Shown here: positions 40,507 through 48,143 of the stretch, piece by piece
Numbering within the stretch: position 1 is the stretch's first letter
How the letters are laid out: each line of letters begins with the position of its first letter
Source of the DNA: Ruminococcus sp.
Lineage (GTDB): Bacteria > Bacillota > Clostridia > Oscillospirales > Ruminococcaceae
NCBI GenBank assembly: GCA_021770655.1
Contig: JAETQO010000007.1
Span: 19,540 to 83,539 of the forward strand
Reading direction: 5' to 3'
DNA: 64,000 nt
Notes under the pieces: generated by a model
Database searches by the model: none
Seen by the model: the letters and a program-made list of their open reading frames with translations, nothing else
What the model was told of the DNA's origin: nothing
Program-made: the position numbers and the translations under genes

Positions 40507-41283
40507 ATGAGCGAGCTTACTGAAATATATTATTTCAGCGGTACGGGAAACAGTTTTCAGCTTGCCTGCGATATAGCGGATAGACTGCCGAACTGTGCGG
40601 TGATAAAAATGACGGAGTATAACAACGAACCCGTCTGTGCCGACAGAGTGGGCGTGATATTTCCCGTGTATATGTGGGGAATACCTAAGTATGTTTCGGA
40701 ATTTCTAAAACGTCTGAACATCGGTAAGGATAAATACATTTTTGCGGCGGCGACCTATGGTGGAAGCGCCGGAAAGGCTCTGGATATAGCGCAGGAGATA
40801 CTTGAACGGCGCGGTTTACAGCTTTCGGCAGGTTTCCTTGTGAGAATGCCGGATAACTATATAATCGGCTATAACGCACCGTCCGAAAAAAAGCAGGCAA
40901 AGCTTTTCAAAGCAGAAAAACATAAAGCAGAGCATATAGCGCAGACTGTGGGCTACATGAAAAAGCCGGATATCGAGAAAAGCCGCCTTGTGTTCGACAG
41001 GATTTTTGCAGGTGTGCTTTACAAAAAGCTCAACGGCGTTCACGATATGGATAAAGGCTTTACGGTCAACGATAAATGTACAAGCTGCGGAAAATGCGTA
41101 AACGTCTGTCCGGTCGGAAATATAAAGCTTACCGACGGCAAGCCTCAGTGGACTCATCGGTGTGAGCTGTGCCTTGGCTGTCTGCAAAGATGTCCCGCTC
41201 GGGCTATAGACTATAAGAATAAGACCAGGAACAGAAAAAGATACGTCAACTCCGTCTATAAATGCTCCGACGGGTCAAAATAA
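40507..41283 (+). CDS. EFR1-type flavodoxin/ferredoxin protein
   Basis: The 258-residue protein joins an N-terminal flavodoxin-like domain (YYFSGTGNSFQLACDIA) to two C-terminal [4Fe-4S] sites, CTSCGKCVNVCP near 206 and CELCLGCLQRCP near 232. This EFR1 family (flavodoxin plus ferredoxin) is common in anaerobic Clostridia and probably carries electrons. ATG 40507 follows AAGAGGTGAACAAC; the longer frame from 40420 lies in AT-rich DNA. Confidence 0.88.
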   Translation: MSELTEIYYFSGTGNSFQLACDIADRLPNCAVIKMTEYNNEPVCADRVGVIFPVYMWGIPKYVSEFLKRLNIGKDKYIFAAATYGGSAGKALDIAQEILERRGLQLSAGFLVRMPDNYIIGYNAPSEKKQAKLFKAEKHKAEHIAQTVGYMKKPDIEKSRLVFDRIFAGVLYKKLNGVHDMDKGFTVNDKCTSCGKCVNVCPVGNIKLTDGKPQWTHRCELCLGCLQRCPARAIDYKNKTRNRKRYVNSVYKCSDGSK

Positions 41284-41305
41284 AAAATGAAAACAAAATG
41301 TAAAA

Positions 41306-41349
41306 AAGCAGGCAATGCCTCCACGATCGAGCGGGCATTGCCTGTTTTC
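41306..41349. terminator. Bidirectional terminator
   Basis: AAAGCAGGCAATGCC pairs with GGGCATTGCCTGTTTT between the convergent EFR1 and NlpC/P60 genes. Confidence 0.9.
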
Positions 41350-42746
41350 TATATAAGTCTTTTTATAATAGTAATATTATTGTATCTTGAGAAAGAAGCA
41401 ACATTGGAAATAACGATTCCCGTAGCAGAGTTCTGTGCGTGAACCATTTTTCCGTCGCCTATGTAGATAGCAACGTGGTAAATGCTTGAGAGGGAAGCGC
41501 CGCCGAAGAAAATAACGTCGCCCTTTTTCATGTTGCTGTATGATACCGTAGTACCGTAGCTTGCCTGAGAGGCCGCATAGTGAGGAAGCCTGATACCTAC
41601 CTGAGCGAAGGACAGCATTACAAGACCCGAACAGTCTGTTGCGCCGAAGCTTGAACCTCCCCATACATATGAGCCGCCTACCATGCTTTTTGCATAGGAT
41701 ACGACCGTGTCTATCTTGGAATCTGAGCCGCTCGGATTGTCGGGTACCTTAGGCGGCGCAGTAGTGGGCGCAGTAGTCGGAGCGGTAGTCTGAGCCGTAG
41801 TCGCCTTGGTTGTTGTTTCCGAAGGCTTATCGCTTTCCGGCTTCTTAGTCTGATCCTCCGTCTTTTTAGTAGTCGTTGTGTTTCCGCCTTCGCCTGTTTT
41901 CTTTGTAGTGGTATTCTTTTTCGTCGCAGCCGCAGTGGTGGTGGTAGTCGTGGTTGTTGTTGCCGCCTTTGAGGAAACGTTGGCGTATTCGTCCGCTACC
42001 TTCTTTGACTGTGCCTGCAAATCGTCCTTACTGCTCTGAAGCTTTGTAATAAGGTCACCCGATTCCTGTTCCATTTTAAGAAGTTGAGCCTGTTCGTCGG
42101 CCAGTTCTTTCTGCTGTTCGGCATATTCCGAGGTCTTTTCTTTCAGCTTGGCAAGCTGATCTTCCAGCTCCGCTTTAGTCTGTTTAAGCTGTTTGTACTG
42201 TTCAAGGAGCTGTTCAAGCTCGTCGTTATCATGCTTTGCAACTCTTGTTACCAGTTCCAATCTCATAAGCACATCGTAGAAATCCGAGGCGTTTACCAGA
42301 ATATTGGTATACGAATCAGCACCGCCGGCAACATACATAGCCCGTATTCTTTCCATAAATTCGGATTGGGTCTTGCTTATTTCCTCTTCCTGAATGTCAA
42401 GACTGTGCTGAGTGTCAAGCTGTTTGCCGTCAAGCTCAGCCATTTCGTCCTCAAGCTGAGCGGAATACTCCTCCACATTTTTTATTTTTTTCTGAATGGA
42501 TTCGTATTTCTTTTTTATTGCTTCAAGATTATTTTTTTCGTCAGCAAGCTGTTTGTCAGCGTCGGCGATCTGCCTGTCAAGCTCATCCTGCTGTTTTTTC
42601 AGATCCGCAAGCTGGTTGCTGTAATTTTCGCTGTCGGCGCAAACAAGCTTTTCCTCCGAACCGCCTGAAATACCGAACGCCGTCATTGTTATTATCAGCG
42701 CCATACAGCCTGCAAGTATTCTTTTCAGTCCGTATATTTTTTTCAT
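41349..42746 (-). CDS. Secreted coiled-coil NlpC/P60 peptidoglycan hydrolase (PcsB/CwlO-like)
   Basis: The 465-residue protein has a signal peptide (MKKIYGLKRILAGCMALIIT, cleavage near LVCADSE), a long coiled coil (about 35-245), a Thr/Lys-rich linker (about 250-330) and a C-terminal NlpC/P60 domain with Cys in ATDCSGLV and His in HVAIYIGDG. It is the layout of CwlO/PcsB-type D,L-endopeptidases that act at the septum under FtsEX control; the FtsEX link is inference. ATG 42746 is preferred from its distance to TTGGAG; ATG 42752 is possible. Confidence 0.88.
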   Translation of the reverse strand: MKKIYGLKRILAGCMALIITMTAFGISGGSEEKLVCADSENYSNQLADLKKQQDELDRQIADADKQLADEKNNLEAIKKKYESIQKKIKNVEEYSAQLEDEMAELDGKQLDTQHSLDIQEEEISKTQSEFMERIRAMYVAGGADSYTNILVNASDFYDVLMRLELVTRVAKHDNDELEQLLEQYKQLKQTKAELEDQLAKLKEKTSEYAEQQKELADEQAQLLKMEQESGDLITKLQSSKDDLQAQSKKVADEYANVSSKAATTTTTTTTTAAATKKNTTTKKTGEGGNTTTTKKTEDQTKKPESDKPSETTTKATTAQTTAPTTAPTTAPPKVPDNPSGSDSKIDTVVSYAKSMVGGSYVWGGSSFGATDCSGLVMLSFAQVGIRLPHYAASQASYGTTVSYSNMKKGDVIFFGGASLSSIYHVAIYIGDGKMVHAQNSATGIVISNVASFSRYNNITIIKRLI

Positions 42747-42857
42747 TGTCATAATCTCCAAAATCAAAGCGTTTTGTATCTGTCTGCTGTAACTGTTTTG
42801 TAATCCTTTTTATTATAACCCAATTTTACGGTTTTGTCAATAAGCCGTGAGCCAAAA

Positions 42858-42970
42858 CCACGGAAATCAATTTTTACATAAAGAGCTTGTTTCTGTATAT
42901 CTTCCCCGCCGTACGGCGGGGAAGATATACAGATAATTATTGTAATTTAAACATAATATCGTCTTTTCCC
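42858..42970. repeat. MITE family 2, copy 2
   Basis: Identical to copy 1 from CCACGGAAATCAATTTTTAC through the 40-bp palindrome (42893-42932) and on to TATCGTC, after which it diverges (a second ATACACGGATAATTATTG copy follows). It lies upstream of the NlpC/P60 gene. Confidence 0.85.
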
Positions 42971-43082
42971 GAGATACACGGATAATTATTGATATTCATA
43001 TATAATATCGCTTTATCCTGATTTGAAATTCTTAAGATTGTTTTCTCTAAGCATAACACATATATGTTGTCTTAATATATTT
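42971..43082. other. Short intergenic region
   Basis: Diverged tail of MITE copy 2 and AT-rich DNA; nothing else seen. Confidence 0.4.
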
Positions 43083-43865
43083 TTATCTGTCAACATAAAC
43101 CTGTACTTCATAATTCCAGTGCAAAATTCCCGATACGACGATCAGCTGTACCGTAAATGCCGGTTCTGCACCATATTTTGTTTTGGCTATGCGTATTAAT
43201 TCGTACAGCGTTTGTTCTCTGTTTTCTTCGGTGCAGTGGGCGCATAGGTATTTCCCTTTTGGCAGTACCTTTAAATCGTCTATATCCACATAACGAACAC
43301 AGACGGCAAAGAGCCTGGCTGTTTTGTTTTCCGTGTATATGCCGGCTAAATCCTCAAAGGCGAATTGCTCTTTTAATGCAGGAGTAACTTTATCGTAAAA
43401 ATGACTTAGATAATTCCAAAGATTATCAAGCGTTGGCACTTCTAAAGTATCCGACAGCAAAATAACACGTTCCGGACATTCTCTGAGAAAAGTATCATTG
43501 AACCCTTGCTGTCCCTGCAATTTCTTTTCATAGTCCGATTTTGCCAACTGAATTTTGGACTTGCTGTATTGCAATGCGGCGATTTTTTCATCAGCTTTTT
43601 TCTCCGCCTGCGCTAAAAAGTCGATAATTTTTTCAAGATCGTCATATTCCAAAACCTTTTTTATCTCCTGCAAAGGCAAATCCATAAGCTGCAAAGCGCG
43701 TACCGTATTCAGCCTAACAATATCCTGCTCGGTATAATAGCGGTAGTTGGTCCATTCATCTTTTTTGCTTGGCTTCACTAATCCGATGCGGTCATAGTGC
43801 CGCAGAGTTTCGCTCGTTGTATGGACAGCCTTTGCGGCTTCCCCGATTGAAAAATATTTCTTCAT
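43083..43865 (-). CDS. MerR-family regulator with GyrI-like effector domain
   Basis: The 260-residue protein starts with a MerR winged helix (YFSIGEAAKAVHTTSETLRH, then YRYYTEQDIVRLNTVRAL), a coiled coil to about 120, and a C-terminal GyrI-like/BmrR-type domain likely to bind a small molecule. Such proteins usually activate efflux genes with a 19-bp spacer. ATG 43865 fits the GAGGGTGA site better than ATG 43871. The divergent region is now filled by MITE copy B. Confidence 0.88.
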   Translation of the reverse strand: MKKYFSIGEAAKAVHTTSETLRHYDRIGLVKPSKKDEWTNYRYYTEQDIVRLNTVRALQLMDLPLQEIKKVLEYDDLEKIIDFLAQAEKKADEKIAALQYSKSKIQLAKSDYEKKLQGQQGFNDTFLRECPERVILLSDTLEVPTLDNLWNYLSHFYDKVTPALKEQFAFEDLAGIYTENKTARLFAVCVRYVDIDDLKVLPKGKYLCAHCTEENREQTLYELIRIAKTKYGAEPAFTVQLIVVSGILHWNYEVQVYVDR

Positions 43866-43961
43866 TTGCATTCACCCTCTTGACTTTTGTGTAACACAAA
43901 GGTTTATAATATATTTTAGCATAGAAAATTGCGAAAAGCAATAGATATTGCATTTTAATTA

Positions 43962-44085
43962 AGGCAGCACCGCACAACTACCGCCTAACGGCTTTGTGCA
44001 CGTCTAACTTGCCAATTTTCCGTTATCTTGCACAGAAACTCCTTGAAAGACACAAGTATTCCTGCGTCGTTTCTATACAATCTAA
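43962..44085 (+). repeat. MITE family 1, copy B (left end plus core)
   Basis: It starts AAGGCAGCACCGCACAACTA, continues through CTTTGTGCACGTCTAACTTG and stops at CTATACAATCTAA. The right terminal repeat is missing. About 108 bp of it (from ACTACCGCC) match copy C with two differences. Confidence 0.85.
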
Positions 44086-44624
44086 TCAATCTTGATGTAC
44101 AGGATAGGGAAATTGAAGTGTCACTATCCGAGGACGAACAGGTTCATATTCAGTATTCCGAAAACAGCAAAGAGTATTACGATATTTATGTTTCTGATGA
44201 AAACGTGTTGACTATGACAAGCGCAAGTGATAAAAAGTGGACGGATTATATCGGGGTAAAACCCTCAGCAAAAGACAGGAAAATATCCTTGCGGATACCG
44301 GATACACTTTTAGAAAACCTAACATTATCCACAACAAACGAGAATATAACGCTGTCTGCATTGACTGTAGGCGGAAGTGTAACTATTTCTTCTAATGGAG
44401 GAAATATTACCTTTGAGAACCTGGATGTAGGAAATGACTTACATCTTACAGTCAAGAACGGGGATATTTCGGGAACGGTTATCGGAAGTTATGATGACTT
44501 TTCTATTCAGTCTGAAATAAAAAAAGGAGAAAGTAATTTGCCGGACAATAAAGACAGCGGTCAAAAAAAGCTGAATGTGTCCGGCAATAACGGTGATGTC
44601 AATATTGAGTTTGCAAACGAATAA
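44028..44624 (+). pseudogene. DUF4097-type protein, 5' end replaced by MITE
   Basis: From about residue 20 the frame encodes a repeated beta-strand protein of the DUF4097 (putative adhesin) type: VSLSEDEQVHIQYSENSKE, LSTTNENITLSALTVGGSV, ISSNGGNITFENLDVGNDLH, VKNGDISGTVIG. The first 20 codons come from MITE copy B (through LYNLI), and no signal peptide, membrane segment or ribosome binding site remains. The true gene has lost its start. A second possibility, that the MITE supplies a new start codon, cannot be excluded. Confidence 0.75.
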
Positions 44625-44876
44625 TTTGATTTCTGAAAATTTTAGTTTTTCATTTAGGAATACAGGCAACGGCGGTTTTGAGATAGTGATTTCTCGCGCC
44701 GTTTTTTCTTTCTCAAAAAGCGGACTTTACCGCAATTGATTTCTTTTTTGTGAACAATTATTTGCCAACCTATTGACAGCATAAATTTAATATGATATAA
44801 TTAAATAAAATATCAGGAACAAAATTTAATAATTATTTAGTGTACAAAAATTTCATTGTTAATAGGGGGCGTAAAT
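44625..44876. other. Intergenic region between two gene fragments
   Basis: A weak hairpin near 44660-44705 (GGCAACGGCGG) and AT-rich DNA with a possible promoter (TTGACA at about 44773, TATAAT near 44796) before the next frame. Confidence 0.45.
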
Positions 44877-45128
44877 ATGGATAACTTGAAAACCTGCCTG
44901 TTCGGAGGCTATGATAAGCTGGATACATTAAAGTATATAGATTCTTTGACAGGAGAAATATATATGCTTGAATCCGCGCTGGTTAAAAAGAAAAACGGCG
45001 ATAAATATGTAGTTCCTGCCGAAACCGGAAAAAGAAAGCTGAAAACCGCGCCACTCGGCGGATTTTCAAAGCAGGACGTTGATTTGTATATCGGCGAACT
45101 ACCGCCTAACGGCTTTGTGTACGTCTAA
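44877..45128 (+). pseudogene. DivIVA-like N-terminal fragment, 3' end replaced by MITE
   Basis: The 83-residue frame begins MDNLKTCLFGGYDKLDTLKY and contains two related segments, FGGYDKLDTLKYIDSL and LGGFSKQDVDLYIGEL, resembling the GGFxxxDVxxYI signature at the start of DivIVA-like cell division proteins. From PPNGFVYV on it is encoded by MITE copy C, so the gene has lost its 3' part. GGGGGCGTAAAT lies before ATG 44877. Family assignment is tentative. Confidence 0.6.
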
Positions 45129-45256
45129 CTTGCCAATTTTCCGTTATCTTGCACAGAGACTCCTTGAAAGACACAAGTATTCCTGCGTCGTTTCTATACA
45201 ATCTAACGAAAAATTTTCTGCGTTATCCGCACACAATAGTTGTGCGGTGTTGCCTA
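45098..45256 (+). repeat. MITE family 1, copy C (core plus right end)
   Basis: Starts ACTACCGCCTAACGGC, matches copy B to CTATACAATCTAA and continues to the right terminal repeat TAGTTGTGCGGTGTTGCCTA. The left terminal repeat is missing. With copy B it brackets 43962-45256. Confidence 0.85.
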
Positions 45257-45676
45257 AAAAAATTAATACTCACTTCCATCGGCTGAAATGAGCATTAATT
45301 TTTATAGAATTATGAAAGGGATTCTTTGATATTTGGTAAAACCTAAAGAAAGGAGCGCCGTTTATATGCGACTTGGGGAATCGCAGAGGGAAAGAACGAG
45401 CAAAATCCATACTTTAAGTTTTACCAACCATCAAAGATTTTTCTTTATTTGTTCTTCATTGACTATATAATAACAGCCCTGTGTGAACCGAATATGAATT
45501 TTCGGAGCCTTTTTCTCGATTTCCCAAAAAATTTTCAGCAAAAAAAGCGCCTGTTATCGGCAGTTTTGCGGTGTTGTCCAAATGTTAATTACAAGTTCAC
45601 AAATGTGATGTATAATCTATAACAGATGTTTTTGTAATATAGTTGGGGAATTAATTTTGCGAGGGAGAGATTATAT
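45257..45676. other. Intergenic region before the two-component system
   Basis: No firm gene. An inverted repeat pairs CTTTGATATTTGGTAAAAC (45326-45344) with GTTTTACCAACCATCAAAG (45418-45436), 17 of 19 bases. Inside it a 34-codon frame starts at 45366 after AAAGGAG; it is too short and unsupported to call. A MITE-like end (GCGGTGTTGTCC) occurs near 45578. Confidence 0.45.
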
Positions 45677-46357
45677 ATGTTTCAGATACTTGTAGTAGAG
45701 GACGACGCCAGCCTGAGAAGGCTTATGTCCGCCGCACTGAAACAGCACGGCTATGTGCCGTTTACCGCCGATGACGGAATCGAGGCTCTTGATGTGCTGG
45801 AAAGAACGAATATTGATTTGATAATATCTGATATAATGATGCCGAATATGGACGGATACGAGCTTACAAGACAGCTCCGCAAAGCGAATTATAATCTGCC
45901 GATATTAATGGTTACCGCCAAGGAGACCTTTGAGGATAAGCAGGAGGGCTTTTCCGCCGGCACCGATGATTATATGGTAAAACCTATAGACATCAATGAA
46001 ATGATTTTAAGGGTGGGCGCACTGCTCAGACGTTCAAGAATGGCGTCGGAGCATTCGCTGTCCGTAGGAAACTGTGTGCTGGATTACGACGCTATGAGCG
46101 TGTCTGTAGACGGAGCTCCCGCTGAGACCATACCGCAGATGGAATTCAAACTGCTTTTCAAGCTTTTGTCCTATCCCAACAAAATATTCACAAGACGCCA
46201 GCTTCTGGACGAGCTGTGGGGAATGGATAAGGACGTGGACGAAAGGACCGTGGACGTTCATATAAAGCGTCTGAGAGAGAGGTACGGAAGCTGTGCCGAT
46301 TTCGATATAGTTACGGTAAGAGGTCTAGGTTACAAAGCAGTGAAAAGAGCCGAATAA
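45677..46357 (+). CDS. OmpR/PhoB-family response regulator
   Basis: The 226-residue protein has a receiver domain with the acidic pair in VEDDASLRR, phosphoacceptor Asp in LIISDIMMPNMDG (near residue 52), Thr in MVTAKE and Lys in YMVKPID, then a winged-helix output domain (RRQLLDELWGMDKDVDERTV, then DVHIKRLR and VRGLGYKA). It is followed 9 bp later by its cognate histidine kinase. The target genes cannot be read here. Confidence 0.93.
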   Translation: MFQILVVEDDASLRRLMSAALKQHGYVPFTADDGIEALDVLERTNIDLIISDIMMPNMDGYELTRQLRKANYNLPILMVTAKETFEDKQEGFSAGTDDYMVKPIDINEMILRVGALLRRSRMASEHSLSVGNCVLDYDAMSVSVDGAPAETIPQMEFKLLFKLLSYPNKIFTRRQLLDELWGMDKDVDERTVDVHIKRLRERYGSCADFDIVTVRGLGYKAVKRAE

Positions 46358-46368
46358 GAGGTGATTTG

Positions 46369-47700
46369 TTGAAGGGAAAGAATGTCAATAGGAAAACGAC
46401 TCTACAGTTCAAGCTTACGCTCACCTTCTTTTTGGTAATGCTGGTGTCGTCCTCCATTTCAATATCCGTTCTTGTGCTGATATACAGTCCGATAATGAAA
46501 AGCAACGCCGAGCAGCAGCTTATTGAGCTTTCTCTGTCTATGGATCAGCTTGAAGAACGGGGCGATTTTACCGCCGAAGAGATAGTGGCTATCGTAAATA
46601 ATTCCGCTCATAGTCTAAGCTTAGTGGATAAGAATGATCCGCAGGTTCACAATCATCTGGCGGAAATACTTGAAAAGGGCTATTATGTAAGCTCCGAGGG
46701 CGCGATACCAAATGCGACTATTATTTCAAAGGTTTATGATAAATACGTAATAATCGACAGCTTTTCAAGCGACAGTGTTTATTGGGTGATAAATCTAGTT
46801 ATAATCATCGCCTTTTTAGCCTGTATAGTTATCGGAACGATAATAACGGCGATAGTGACGCGCTCAATGCTTCAGCCGATAAACGAACTCAGCAACGCCG
46901 CATCTGAGATCGCAAGAGGAAACTTCAAGGTCCGTATAAGAGAGCCGTCGGCGCCGGAATACATGGATCTTACCAAAAGCTTTAACAGAATGGCGGAGGA
47001 GCTTTCCGGCATTGAAACCATGAGAGGAGATTTTATCTCTAACGTTTCCCATGAGTTCAAAACACCGCTGGCGTCGATACAGGGCTTTGCCAAGCTTTTG
47101 CAGTCGGACAATATAAGCGAGCAGGAAAGGAAGGAGTACATTCAGGTAATAATCGACGAGACTTCCAGACTTTCAAAGCTATCGTCAAATATACTGAGGC
47201 TTACAAAGCTTGAAAACCAGAAAACCGTCGGAAAGAAAACGAAATTCTCTCTGGACGAACAGGTGAGAAAAATTCTTCTGGTGCTTGAGCCTGAGTGGTC
47301 AAAAAAGAACATTGATCTTGATATTGAGCTTGAGGATATTATGTACATAGGCAACGAGGATCTTATGGGACAGATCTGGCAGAACGTGATAAGCAACGCT
47401 ATTAAGTTCACGCCCGAAAACGGACAGATAAGCGTCAAGCTTTTCAGAGATGAGACGGGCATATCCGCTGAGATATGGGACAGCGGACCGTCTATCGATC
47501 CAGAAATCAGCGCAAAGATATTCGATAAATTCTATCAGGGAGACCGTTCCCGTGCCACCGAGGGCAACGGATTGGGGCTTGCGCTTGTAAAACGTATATT
47601 AGAGCTTTCCGAGGGCAGTATAGCCGTAGAAAACGATGAAAAGCGCGGCGGCGTATGCTTTAAGATCAGCCTGCCGTATATTATAGAAGATATGATGTGA
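46369..47700 (+). CDS. Membrane sensor histidine kinase
   Basis: The 443-residue kinase has two membrane segments (about 16-40 and 127-155), a short extracytoplasmic sensor between them, a HAMP domain (about 158-210), a HisKA domain with the phospho-His in NVSHEFKTPLAS near 228 and a HATPase domain (N box IWQNVISNAIKF; GNGLGLALVKRIL). TTG 46369 (also TTG 46366) follows AAGAGGTGA. The stop is at 47698; a dispersed repeat starts 10 bp later. Confidence 0.92.
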   Translation: MKGKNVNRKTTLQFKLTLTFFLVMLVSSSISISVLVLIYSPIMKSNAEQQLIELSLSMDQLEERGDFTAEEIVAIVNNSAHSLSLVDKNDPQVHNHLAEILEKGYYVSSEGAIPNATIISKVYDKYVIIDSFSSDSVYWVINLVIIIAFLACIVIGTIITAIVTRSMLQPINELSNAASEIARGNFKVRIREPSAPEYMDLTKSFNRMAEELSGIETMRGDFISNVSHEFKTPLASIQGFAKLLQSDNISEQERKEYIQVIIDETSRLSKLSSNILRLTKLENQKTVGKKTKFSLDEQVRKILLVLEPEWSKKNIDLDIELEDIMYIGNEDLMGQIWQNVISNAIKFTPENGQISVKLFRDETGISAEIWDSGPSIDPEISAKIFDKFYQGDRSRATEGNGLGLALVKRILELSEGSIAVENDEKRGGVCFKISLPYIIEDMM

Positions 47701-47706
47701 CTTTTT

Positions 47707-48075
47707 TAATTCGGGTTGCAAGGTACTTCTGGGAGTAACGACTCAGCCCTCTTTTCTTAATTCGGGTCGCAAGGTACTTCAAGGAGTAACGACTCAGCCC
47801 GAAGACCTCGCTTGCATTGACTTCTCCATAGCATTAAACCGTACAAAGTCCGTTTGGTTGTTCTTCTACTACGTTGTTGATATCCGGATTTACAACAACG
47901 TGAAAGGAGATATACCGGACAGACTGAGTACGGTTTAATGCTATGTTTGGTTTACGACCAACCAAGTCTTCGGGCTGAGTTGTACCCTTACGCAGTACCC
48001 TGCGACCCGAATTAAAAAGAGCGGCCCGAATTAAAAAGAGCGACCCGAATTAAAAAGAGCGACCCGAATTAAAAA
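47707..48075. repeat. Dispersed repeat cluster before the sigK 3' end
   Basis: The same modules as at 320-642: two AATTCGGG palindromic units (47707-47760, 47758-47802), the CATAGCATTAAACC arms (47828-47850 and 47928-47947), the AACCAACCAAGTCTTCGGGC block, and then four tandem 19-bp copies of GCGACCCGAATTAAAAAGA that run into the C-terminus of sigK. Confidence 0.85.
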
Positions 48076-48121
48076 GAGAAAGGAGGGTGAGCAGGGCTTT
48101 TTTTTCTATTCTTGAAACATA
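48050..48121 (-). pseudogene. sigK: sigK 3' part, separated by element 2
   Basis: On the minus strand the frame reads YVSRIEKKALLTLLSL and then FNSGRSF and TAA. SRIEKKAL is the end of the region 4.2 recognition helix of sigma-K. Joined at TATGT to 57760-58391 it completes the factor (211 plus 21 residues). The final residues NSGRSF and the stop come from the AATTCGGG repeat and replace the usual end, as in the comM-type gene at 617. Confidence 0.88.
48117..48121. other. Attachment core of element 2, left end
   Basis: ACATA (TATGT on the minus strand) matches 57760-57764 and is the only string shared by both junctions at the point where the SigK frame is restored. Confidence 0.75.
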
Positions 48122-48143
48122 GAATATCGCTTATTATAAACGC

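Noticed and set aside
47968..48075. Tandem 19-bp GCGACCCGAATTAAAAAGA units considered as a CRISPR array
   Set aside because: The units are contiguous without unique spacers and belong to the dispersed repeat family.
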